A stretch of DNA of 64,000 bases. Origin: Pedobacter sp. MR2016-24 (GTDB taxonomy: Bacteria; Bacteroidota; Bacteroidia; Sphingobacteriales; Sphingobacteriaceae). Shown here one piece after another: positions 37,894-44,942 of this stretch (positions within the stretch are counted from its first letter, which is position 1; each line of letters starts with the position of its first letter). Position numbers and translations under genes: made by a program. The DNA lies in contig NZ_JAPIVO010000008.1 of assembly GCF_026239655.1 (NCBI RefSeq), positions 124,001-188,000 on the forward strand, written 5' to 3'. The notes under the pieces were generated by a model. It had not been told where the DNA came from and made no database searches. It saw only the letters and a program-made list of their open reading frames with translations.

Positions 37894-37924
37894 TTTATTT
37901 TCATAAAGTCATCAGATAGCTTTG
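37894..37924 (+). promoter_or_regulatory. Bacteroidota-type promoter TTTA-N19-TAGCTTTG
   Basis: TTTA (37894-37897) and TAGCTTTG (37917-37924) are spaced by 19 nt, matching the TTTG-N19-TAnnTTTG pattern of the Bacteroidota housekeeping sigma factor with one mismatch in the -33 box. The lipoprotein ATG lies 30 nt downstream. This is the best promoter match found in the window. Confidence 0.65.
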
Positions 37925-37954
37925 TACCGAATTTACAATTAATCAAAATCTGAT

Positions 37955-38434
37955 ATGAAAACAAACTTTTTTAGAACTATCCTTAACGTTATTATCTGTA
38001 TCTCCATTTTATCAGTGTTTGCATCCTGCAGTAAAAAAGATGATCCTGAAGTTTCTCCCGCAGATGGCAGGAATGCTAAATTTACCTTTACGGTGACGGG
38101 CGCGCCCTCATCTGCTTATATATCTTTTGTGGCGGCTGGCGTAGGAAATGATCCGGCCGACGCGACCGTATGGAAAATTAATGGTGTAACGCAAAGTAGC
38201 CAGGCTGCGGTGAGCCTCGGACTTAATGATTTTACAGGTGGTACGCAAACCTATGTGGTAGAATCGACAAAACCTTTACGTGCCATCAGTGCAGGTGCAC
38301 AGTGCCTGAGTCCGGCGGCAGACCAGCCTTATACAATCAGCTTCAAGGCCGAGATCAATGGAGAAGTAAAAGTTAACGAACAAAATATAATCGTCAGCAG
38401 AGATAAAGACTTTACGCACAATTATACTTTCTAA
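37955..38434 (+). CDS. Small hypothetical lipoprotein
   Basis: This 159-residue lipoprotein has the lipobox SVFASC with the Cys near residue 25, followed by an acidic spacer (SKKDDPEVSPAD). The mature part is beta-rich (NAKFTFTVTGAPSSAYISFVAA, TQTYVVESTKPLRAISAG, PYTISFKAEINGEVKVNEQ) and may form a single beta-sandwich. No family is recognised. A good promoter lies just upstream, and the gene is divergent from the TPR kinase gene, so control by that two-component pair is possible. The next gene, a secreted protein, is 19 bp downstream, so the two probably work together at the envelope. Confidence 0.75.
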   Translation: MKTNFFRTILNVIICISILSVFASCSKKDDPEVSPADGRNAKFTFTVTGAPSSAYISFVAAGVGNDPADATVWKINGVTQSSQAAVSLGLNDFTGGTQTYVVESTKPLRAISAGAQCLSPAADQPYTISFKAEINGEVKVNEQNIIVSRDKDFTHNYTF

Positions 38435-38453
38435 TCATCTATCAGACAATATT

Positions 38454-39080
38454 ATGAATTTTCACAAATATCTATTGGTCATTACCCTTGGGCTGACCAC
38501 CGGTTCAGCGCAGGCACAATATAAAGAGCCGGAAGAAAAAGACAAAGTAACCGTCTTTTACCCGAAATCTTCTTTTGATTCCCTGCAGGCAAAAAAGCAA
38601 CTGGCAAAAGGAAAAGCGACGATTCAAGGCGTCGCTTTTACACATCCAAAATCCTCTATAGGAGTTAAACCATTGCTCTCTCCCCGTATTTTGGCCAATC
38701 AGATCAAGATTACTCTTTTTCCTGTCACTCCTTACTTTGAGGAATGGTATCAACTGAGAAAAGATAAAGAGAACAAACGCAAAAGACGTTATGTATATTT
38801 ATCAGATGCGGCTTACCGGTACAGACTTGAAGCCATAACCAACAGCAGCGGAAAGTTCACTTTTCCGGAAATGAAACCCGGAAAATATTTCCTGCAAGGC
38901 TTTCTTGGTTATACCTCTAATGGTTCATATAATGAATATACGGGCACCGGGTATTCAAGCAGCGGTTATCAAACGAACTATTACGAGCGAAAGAATTATT
39001 CCATTGCTCATGAAGACCGCATCGAAGAATTTGTTGAAATAAAGGAAGATGGCGAGATAGTGAAGGTGAAACTAAAATAA
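38454..39080 (+). CDS. Secreted protein with carboxypeptidase-regulatory-like domain
   Basis: This 208-residue secreted protein has a signal peptide ending near AQAQ22. The middle (about 45-160) resembles a carboxypeptidase-regulatory or transthyretin-like beta fold: KATIQGVAFTHPKSSIGV, RYRLEAITNSSGKFTFPEM and KPGKYFLQGFLGYTSNG match the usual TDxxGxFxF and PGxYxL patterns. A tyrosine- and glycine-rich stretch (YNEYTGTGYSSSGYQ) follows, then an acidic C-terminus. Such domains often stabilise surface or periplasmic protein complexes. It is in an operon with the small lipoprotein upstream. The specific function is unknown. Confidence 0.72.
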   Translation: MNFHKYLLVITLGLTTGSAQAQYKEPEEKDKVTVFYPKSSFDSLQAKKQLAKGKATIQGVAFTHPKSSIGVKPLLSPRILANQIKITLFPVTPYFEEWYQLRKDKENKRKRRYVYLSDAAYRYRLEAITNSSGKFTFPEMKPGKYFLQGFLGYTSNGSYNEYTGTGYSSSGYQTNYYERKNYSIAHEDRIEEFVEIKEDGEIVKVKLK

Positions 39081-39125
39081 CAACCACACCACTCTCCCCA
39101 TCACAGCGATCAGAAAAATGCAGAA

Positions 39126-40070
39126 TTATTTGCTTTCAACTTTGCCAATAGGATTCGCTTTGCTGATAAAGTCAGCAGAGATGGCTGCCCAGGCAGCATC
39201 TTCCGGATAAAGCGCAGTACGAAGGTACGCCCAGGTCAGCCGCTGCACAGCGGCTACCCGCTCTGGGTTTTCATCTGTCGTTTCAGTTACCAGATATCCG
39301 GAAATGCCACCTAACATATGTTCGGCTCCAAATAAAGTAACCAACTGATTTGCCCCCGGACTGAGTGTGTAGGCATCTGTAAACCACTCGGGACCAAGAA
39401 CAGTCAGTGGCGAATAGTCCTGATCTCCCGCAACCACCAATGCTGGTGTGGTCATTTCACTATAACTCTGGTTCAGATATGGAAGATGTTCTTTGGCAAA
39501 GGGACTCAATGCCTCGCCTCCACGTCCGCCCGCGGCTAGCAGAATACCTGCGTTTATGCGGGGATCGGAAAGATCCTCACCCAAACTTCCATCAGCGTCA
39601 ATCATTCTTGAACCCAGTAGCATCCCTACAGTTTGTGCACCGAAAGAATGTCCGCATGCCGCAATACGGCTTGTATCCAGTCGTCCCTTAAGCCATGAAA
39701 CTGCATCTTCAATAAAATCCAGCTGATCAAGGATATGTTTCATATCCTCAATTCGCATCTGCCAGATCAGCGGTTTACGGGGATCATCTTCACGAAGGTT
39801 CAATTTCCTGGAATCCAGAAAGGTGGGTTGAATAACAACAAAACCATGAGCCGCCCAGAAATTAACCAGCGGGGCATAACCATCGGATGAATTTCCGAAG
39901 CCATGCGCAAACAGGATAATGGGTAATTTGTAGCCGGTTGCGGGTGCTGAAATACGGACCTGCAGTGGTACACCACGGCCTGGTACCGATAGTGAAACCG
40001 GACTGATGGAGCTGACAGGTACAGGGCTGCTGAGATATGTGTCCCCAGAAATATTGATCGTATTTTCCAT
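39126..40070 (-). CDS. Alpha/beta hydrolase (chlorophyllase/PAF-acetylhydrolase-like)
   Basis: This 314-residue cytosolic alpha/beta hydrolase has no signal peptide. The oxyanion segment PIILFAHGFGNSSDGY, the nucleophile elbow GHSFGAQ with the catalytic Ser, an acidic residue in VVAGDQDYSP and a His in FGAEHMLGG make up a full catalytic triad. The pattern is closest to the chlorophyllase or platelet-activating-factor acetylhydrolase-like group, which act on small esters. It is divergent from a HxlR regulator, 109 bp apart, with a large palindrome between them, so it is probably the regulated target. HxlR regulators often respond to electrophiles or aldehydes; a detoxifying esterase is therefore a reasonable guess. 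Confidence 0.85.
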   Translation of the reverse strand: MENTINISGDTYLSSPVPVSSISPVSLSVPGRGVPLQVRISAPATGYKLPIILFAHGFGNSSDGYAPLVNFWAAHGFVVIQPTFLDSRKLNLREDDPRKPLIWQMRIEDMKHILDQLDFIEDAVSWLKGRLDTSRIAACGHSFGAQTVGMLLGSRMIDADGSLGEDLSDPRINAGILLAAGGRGGEALSPFAKEHLPYLNQSYSEMTTPALVVAGDQDYSPLTVLGPEWFTDAYTLSPGANQLVTLFGAEHMLGGISGYLVTETTDENPERVAAVQRLTWAYLRTALYPEDAAWAAISADFISKANPIGKVESK

Positions 40071-40095
40071 GTGATTTTTAAATTTATTACGATCA

Positions 40096-40103
40096 CAAAG
40101 CTA
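40096..40103 (-). promoter_or_regulatory. -7 box TAGCTTTG (minus strand) of the hydrolase gene
   Basis: The plus strand reads CAAAGCTA, so the minus strand carries TAGCTTTG, fitting TAnnTTTG. It lies 25 nt before the hydrolase ATG at 40070. The -33 region is not clear. The 32-bp palindrome begins 28 bp upstream of this box, where a bound repressor would interfere with initiation. Confidence 0.5.
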
Positions 40104-40131
40104 ATCGCAGTAACTTTACCAATTGCATGTG

Positions 40132-40163
40132 TTCCCCAAAGGGAAGTACTACCCTCCGGGGAA
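40132..40163. promoter_or_regulatory. 32-bp imperfect palindrome, candidate HxlR operator
   Basis: The two 16-bp halves TTCCCCaaAGGGaAGT and ACTaCCCTccGGGGAA match at 13 of 16 positions around a centre between 40147 and 40148. It lies between the divergent hydrolase and HxlR genes, 16 bp before the HxlR ATG. Its symmetry fits a dimeric winged-helix regulator such as HxlR; control of both genes is inferred. Confidence 0.6.
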
Positions 40164-40179
40164 GCCCAATATTTAAGAA

Positions 40180-40551
40180 ATGGCAAAAAAGGAAACGATA
40201 GAAAAAACGCCTGTGGATTGCATACCACATTTAAAGGCAATTCAGGATACTCAGGACATATTGAGCGGTAAATGGAAAGTGCTTATTATAGGAAGTCTGG
40301 CATTTAGTAAAAAACGTTATATGGAGCTTCAGCGTGTGGTTGAAGGTATAGGCCCCAAAATGCTCTCGAAAGAATTGCAGGAATTGGAAATCAATGGTTT
40401 AGTGAGGCGCACTGTACTGGAGTCAAAACCTGTTACTGTTGAATATGAATTGACTGCCTATGGGCACACCATTAAACCGGTGATTGATGCTATGGCTTCC
40501 TGGGGCAAGCAGCACAGGGAGAAGGTAATCAGCGAAATAAAGGGAAAGTAA
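40180..40551 (+). CDS. HxlR-family transcriptional regulator
   Basis: This 123-residue winged-helix protein has the typical HxlR layout: a Cys near the start in VDCIPHLKAIQDTQDILSGKWK, then IIGSLAFSKKRYMELQRVVEGIGPKMLSKELQELEINGLVRRTV and a VEYELTAYGHTIKPVIDAM segment. The N-terminal Cys13 is in the position where redox- or electrophile-sensing members have their reactive cysteine. It is divergent from the hydrolase gene, with a 32-bp palindrome in the gap that probably serves both genes. The stop is 7 bp from the stop of the converging kinase gene. Confidence 0.92.
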   Translation: MAKKETIEKTPVDCIPHLKAIQDTQDILSGKWKVLIIGSLAFSKKRYMELQRVVEGIGPKMLSKELQELEINGLVRRTVLESKPVTVEYELTAYGHTIKPVIDAMASWGKQHREKVISEIKGK

Positions 40552-40558
40552 ATGACAG

Positions 40559-41767
40559 TTACGAAACTTTAAGCTGAGGGAGCAACACAGAAAAGGTGCT
40601 TCCCTTCCCGGGGATGGAGTTGATCGTCAGCTCACCTTTGAGCATCTCCACCAGGTGTACCACGAGGTTCAGGCCAAAACCATATCCTTTTTCTCCACTG
40701 GTTCCTGAGGTGGTAACACCTTTACCGGAGAGTATATTATCAATCTCCTGCGGACTAATTCCAACACCGGTATCACTGACCTCAATTTTTAAGATTTTGT
40801 CCTGGTCATTGAATTCTATCCCCAGTGAAACATTAATTTGTCCCCTGACAGGCGTAAATTTGATGGCATTGGAAATCAAATTACCGGTAATCTGCATCAG
40901 TTTGTCTTTTGAAAAATTGATATCCATATGCGCTGGATCCGCAGTAATAGTCAACTTAACATCTTTATAAGTTGCCTGTGAACGATACAGATGTTCCAGT
41001 TTATCCCTGAACATCCCCAGATTGAAGTCATTATCACCCAGCCGAACTTTAGTGCCATCACTTAAAATTTCATCGGCAAGTTCAAGCAGCGTCCTGCTGC
41101 TGGTTTGGATCATCCCGATATACTCACCCAATTCTTCACAATTTGCAATCATTTCGCTGGAAGACATGAGTTCTGATAGCCCTATAATACCAGATATCGG
41201 ACCGCGAATATCGTGAGCTGCTTTCTTGTTAGATTCTTCAACCACCTTAATGTACGCTTCCATCTGTGCTATTTTATGGAAAGACTTCAGTCTTTTAACT
41301 ACATTTCCGGCGATAATTTCAAGCAGTTCGACTTTCTCCCTGGTCATAGATTTCAGAGCCGAATCCATTACACATAATGAACCAATATTGATACCATCTG
41401 CCACCTCCAAGGGTATACCATAATAATAACGAAGCCCCAAAGGTCCGGCTACCACGTCATTGGTATTGAAACGGTCATCTAAACGCAGATCGGATATTTC
41501 GAAAGGTTTGCCGCTCATAATCGTATGCTGACAGACTGATTCCTCCCGGGGCATCTGCTCCACCTCTACTCCAAAGCTGGATAAAGACCACATGGTAAAC
41601 GAATCAATCAGATTAATAAGCGAGATCTCAGTTCCGGCAACTTTCGCTGCAAGATAGGTCAGGTCTTTGAAACTTTCCTTTAGATCAGTGTAATCCAGAT
41701 CAAATTCCGAAAGTGTTAACAAGCGTTCCATTTCATTATCTGGTATCGGTTCGTTTTTATAGGCCAT
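40559..41767 (-). CDS. GAF-domain sensor histidine kinase
   Basis: This 402-residue soluble kinase has no membrane segment. The frame opens at a TTG (41785), but the ATG at 41767 (MAYKNEPIPDNEMERL) is the likelier start. A GAF domain (about 20-155, with REESVCQHTIMSGKPFEI and GIPLEVADGINIGSLCVMD) precedes HisKA with His185 in AAHDIRGPISG and a HATPase_c domain (NLISNAIKFTP, DTGVGI, GYGFGLNLV). The GAF motif pattern is that of kinases seen with phytochrome-like or redox sensing, but no cofactor-binding residue is obvious. No response regulator lies next to it. The partner and signal are unknown. Confidence 0.92.
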   Translation of the reverse strand: MAYKNEPIPDNEMERLLTLSEFDLDYTDLKESFKDLTYLAAKVAGTEISLINLIDSFTMWSLSSFGVEVEQMPREESVCQHTIMSGKPFEISDLRLDDRFNTNDVVAGPLGLRYYYGIPLEVADGINIGSLCVMDSALKSMTREKVELLEIIAGNVVKRLKSFHKIAQMEAYIKVVEESNKKAAHDIRGPISGIIGLSELMSSSEMIANCEELGEYIGMIQTSSRTLLELADEILSDGTKVRLGDNDFNLGMFRDKLEHLYRSQATYKDVKLTITADPAHMDINFSKDKLMQITGNLISNAIKFTPVRGQINVSLGIEFNDQDKILKIEVSDTGVGISPQEIDNILSGKGVTTSGTSGEKGYGFGLNLVVHLVEMLKGELTINSIPGKGSTFSVLLPQLKVS

Positions 41768-42033
41768 AAAAGGAGTTGAGTTCAATTCATATAACGCAAA
41801 TTGTCAGCTATTAGTTTGGTTTGATTTGCTCCCCAAAGCCTTTTATGAGAAGTCATCAGTTCAAAAAAAAGGGGAATGAAATTATTTATTTCATAATTAT
41901 TGCAACAAAACATATTTATGTTATTTTTGAAATAAATACAATCAATATTAATATACTAACATATAGAAGCTAGTATTACAAAAGTATATTAACATCATAT
42001 TGTAAACTATTTTACGAATCTCAATCCATAATT

Positions 42034-42363
42034 ATGAAAATTGCAACAGGTTCAGATCAAGCCTTGATCTTTTTCAATCACATTGTCAACCGACTATTAT
42101 CAAGCACCTATATGGTGAAAAAAAAATTTAGTGCCGGCATAACTCCTGAAGAGAAGATATGTATCATCAATGCACTGCAGGAACATATTCATGTATTTGA
42201 TGAAGACAAGCCATGGAAAGAGGCGGTAAGAATGGTTCGAAGGATTGATTATGACAGCCAAAACAACAGCATTACCGTACTGGTCAACCTGGTTTTCATC
42301 CAAAAACTCAAAAAGAATACACTGCAAAATTGGCCATATCAAATTATAAAAAAGGTCGGTTAA
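42034..42363 (+). CDS. Small hypothetical protein coupled to the GldK-like gene
   Basis: This 109-residue protein is not recognised. It has no signal peptide or membrane segment. The sequence is mixed alpha/beta with a helical start (DQALIFFNHIVNRLLSSTYMVKK), a charged middle (EEKICIINALQEHIHVFDED) and a strand pair (DYDSQNNSITVLVNLVFIQ). Its stop overlaps the start of the next gene in a TAATG arrangement, so translation is tightly coupled and the two products are probably needed together. Upstream, 266 bp separate it from the divergent kinase gene. Confidence 0.65.
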   Translation: MKIATGSDQALIFFNHIVNRLLSSTYMVKKKFSAGITPEEKICIINALQEHIHVFDEDKPWKEAVRMVRRIDYDSQNNSITVLVNLVFIQKLKKNTLQNWPYQIIKKVG

Positions 42364-43730
42364 TGAGCAGAAAATCAATTTACGTGGTCTTTATGGGTAT
42401 GGCATTACTAGCAGGCTGTAAAGCCACCGGTGCGGGGGAAGGAGAATTAACAGGCCATTACAATGTTAAATTCGATAATACTAAAATTCCAACCGGCATG
42501 ACTTACATTCCGGGTGGCAGAGCTACACTCGGCTTATCTGATGAGGACCTGAATTTCACACAATCCAACCCACCCAGAATGAAATCTTTCAAGGCTTTCT
42601 TTATGGATGAGACCGAGATATCCAATGCAGAATACAGACAATTTGTGAATTGGGTACGCGATTCCATTGCGGTTACCAGTCTGGGTGCGGGTAAAGCACC
42701 AGAATACTTCCTTAAACCCCGACCAGCCAAAGGAGAAACGGCTGCCCCGAACCCAAATATCAATTGGGCAAAGGTAGGTAACGGATCAGCTTTATGGAGC
42801 AGTTCAAAAGGCGGTCACAACAAGGATTTATCGGAATTGTATTACACAGGCGAAGATGCAATACCCGGCAGGGCAGAAATAGATGTACGTAAATTAAAGT
42901 ATGCTTACAATTACCTCAATCTTGATCTCGCCGCCGAAGGAAGGAAGGACCCTTCAAAAAGCCGGAGAGATTTTATAGAGATTTATACAGATTTTCCCAA
43001 CAAAGAAAAAAGTAATGAATTTCCTTCTATAAATGTTTATCCGGATACTATGGTTTGGAAAGTAGACTATTCTTATTCCCAGAATGACCCTATGGTGAGG
43101 TCCTATTTCAACCATCCTTCTTATGACAATTATCCGGTAGTAGGAGTATCCTGGGAGCAGGCACGCGCATTTAGCGTATGGCGGGGCAGATTATACGAGA
43201 GAACCGCAGCGATGAAAAAACTTCCCTCTACTGCTGTTCCGGAATATAGATTGCCCACCGAAGCGGAATTTGAATATGCTGCCCGTGGCGGAAGAAATCT
43301 GGCCAAATATCCATGGGGAGGCCCCTATATGCGTACAGCAAAAGGTCAGATGCAGGCCAATTTTAAAGTGGGTCGTGGAAATTATCTGGACGATGGCGGA
43401 TTGTACACGGTAAACGTGAAATCTTACCTGCCTAATGATTATGGACTGTATAATATGGCGGGAAATGTAGCAGAATGGACAGAAACGGCCTATAGCAGTT
43501 CATCTGTATCCATGCTGGCAGATTTCAATCCCAATTATACTTACAATGCGAAAGCAGGCGACAGTAAATACCTGAAACGTAAGGTCGTAAAGGGCGGTTC
43601 ATGGAAAGACATCGGTTTCTTTTTACAGAATGGCGCTGCCACGTATGAATATCAGGATCAATCCAGGTCCTACATTGGCTTCAGATGCGTATATTCATAT
43701 CCGGGAGCCGAACTTTCTTATAAAAAATAG
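42363..43730 (+). CDS. GldK/GldJ-like lipoprotein with SUMF1 (FGE-sulfatase) domain
   Basis: This 455-residue lipoprotein starts at the ATG 42363, which overlaps the preceding stop; lipobox ALLAGC, Cys near residue 19. The SUMF1-like domain is split by a long insert: MTYIPGGRATLGLSDEDLN and MDETEISNAEYRQFVNWVRD at the front, then PVVGVSWEQARAFSVWRG, YRLPTEAEFEYAARGG, YGLYNMAGNVAEWTE and GGSWKD to YIGFRCVYS at the end. The EISNAEYRQFVNWVRDSIA segment is characteristic of GldK/PorK and GldJ of the type IX secretion and gliding machinery. The cysteine pair of true formylglycine-generating enzymes is not seen, so it is probably structural. The usual gldL, gldM and gldN genes are absent, which suggests an extra paralogue. 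Confidence 0.85.
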   Translation: MSRKSIYVVFMGMALLAGCKATGAGEGELTGHYNVKFDNTKIPTGMTYIPGGRATLGLSDEDLNFTQSNPPRMKSFKAFFMDETEISNAEYRQFVNWVRDSIAVTSLGAGKAPEYFLKPRPAKGETAAPNPNINWAKVGNGSALWSSSKGGHNKDLSELYYTGEDAIPGRAEIDVRKLKYAYNYLNLDLAAEGRKDPSKSRRDFIEIYTDFPNKEKSNEFPSINVYPDTMVWKVDYSYSQNDPMVRSYFNHPSYDNYPVVGVSWEQARAFSVWRGRLYERTAAMKKLPSTAVPEYRLPTEAEFEYAARGGRNLAKYPWGGPYMRTAKGQMQANFKVGRGNYLDDGGLYTVNVKSYLPNDYGLYNMAGNVAEWTETAYSSSSVSMLADFNPNYTYNAKAGDSKYLKRKVVKGGSWKDIGFFLQNGAATYEYQDQSRSYIGFRCVYSYPGAELSYKK

Positions 43731-43740
43731 CCTATGAAAA

Positions 43741-43770
43741 GAGGGTGAATCATTCCTCATGATCACCCTC
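43741..43770. terminator. Hairpin between convergent genes
   Basis: GAGGGTGAATCAT (43741-43753) pairs with ATGATCACCCTC (43759-43770) with one bulged base and a 5-nt loop. It lies between the stops of the rightward GldK-like gene and the leftward TlpA-like gene. On the minus strand TTTT follows, so it most likely ends the leftward operon, and may serve both. Confidence 0.65.
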
Positions 43771-43798
43771 AAATCTCCATTCAATGGGTAGCTTAATT

Positions 43799-44932
43799 CT
43801 ATTTATTCTTTTCTTCAGCGCCCAGCAATTCAGCTAATTTTGCAACTAGTCTATCGCCTCTAAGCCCTTTGGCAACAAGCTTTCCGTTTCTGTCAACCAA
43901 AAAGTTAGCGGGTATTGACCTTACTTTATAGGCTCGGGCCACTTCGTTATCCCAGGACTGCAGATCTGATAATTGCGTCCATTCCAGTTTATCATCTGCT
44001 ATGGCTTTCAGCCAGGCATCACGTGCACCCGGACCATCGAGTGATACACCCAAAATAGTGAATCCCCTATCTTTAAAGCGATGATACGCAGCAATCAAAC
44101 CAGGGTTCTCTTTTCTGCATGGCGCACACCAGGAAGCCCAGAAATCAATCAGTACGTATTTCCCTTTCAGATCAGACAGGCTTACGGGTTTCCCGTTTAC
44201 ATCATTTTGTGTAAATGCAATAGCAGCCTGCCCTATTTTAGTCCGCTGCCCGTTTGCGAAAATCTCCGCAGCAGCCCAACCTGCTTTTGTATTTTTTACC
44301 GATGGCGATAAAGCTAAGAATGCCTGCTCCGCATCGTCAATAAAAACTTCACTTTCTGCCATTGGTGTCAGTGCAGCAATGCTGAGATAAGAATCCGGGT
44401 GAGACCTGGCAAAAGCCAATTGAACATCAAACAGTTTTTTACTCGCCTCGGTATACTGTTTTGCATAAGATTGCAGGAATCGATCATCCTTTTTTTGCTC
44501 TGTACCAGCATTCCTTAATGCTGCGCTGATTTTAACCATCTCCTCCAGAAGAGGCTGAGATGACTGTCTATATACAGCATCATCAGCATTAAGTATAGAA
44601 CCAGATAGCCTGGCCGACTTAAATGAGTCAACCATAGTAATAACAATTGTTGTCGGCTCCAGATAGAATGACAGTACATCGCTTCCCACTTTTTTAATTT
44701 CAGGGCTTAAAGATAATGTAGCTTTTAAAGGCTCCTCAATATTTCCTGAGAAGGAAAAAAAACCCGCATTTACTGTGCTGGAGTCAATTATCATTTGATG
44801 TCCGCCCTTGTAAAAAAGGTATAACTTAGTGCCACTTTTTAATCCTGACGCATTACCTTTAACACGGAAGCTTTGCTGTGCAAAAATTGATAAAGGCAAT
44901 ACTAACACAAAAAATAAAAATACTCTTCTCAT
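43799..44932 (-). CDS. TlpA-like thiol-disulfide oxidoreductase with DUF4369-type domain
   Basis: This 377-residue secreted protein starts at the ATG 44932 (MRRVFLFFVLVLP to SIFAQ); a longer frame from 44965 would overlap the gene before it. The N-terminal beta domain (about 25-110; FRVKGNASGLKSGTKLYLFYKG) matches the DUF4369 pattern often fused to thioredoxins in Bacteroidota. A helical linker follows, then a TlpA-like thioredoxin fold with the active site WASWCAPCRKENPG and the cis-proline loop RSIPANFLVD. It is expected to reduce or rearrange disulfides in the periplasm. It is the last gene of the SusCD-FecR locus, 10 bp after the PKD-like gene, so it may act on the transported ligand or on the lipoproteins of that locus. 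Confidence 0.9.
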   Translation of the reverse strand: MRRVFLFFVLVLPLSIFAQQSFRVKGNASGLKSGTKLYLFYKGGHQMIIDSSTVNAGFFSFSGNIEEPLKATLSLSPEIKKVGSDVLSFYLEPTTIVITMVDSFKSARLSGSILNADDAVYRQSSQPLLEEMVKISAALRNAGTEQKKDDRFLQSYAKQYTEASKKLFDVQLAFARSHPDSYLSIAALTPMAESEVFIDDAEQAFLALSPSVKNTKAGWAAAEIFANGQRTKIGQAAIAFTQNDVNGKPVSLSDLKGKYVLIDFWASWCAPCRKENPGLIAAYHRFKDRGFTILGVSLDGPGARDAWLKAIADDKLEWTQLSDLQSWDNEVARAYKVRSIPANFLVDRNGKLVAKGLRGDRLVAKLAELLGAEEKNK

Positions 44933-44942
44933 GTTCAACAAT

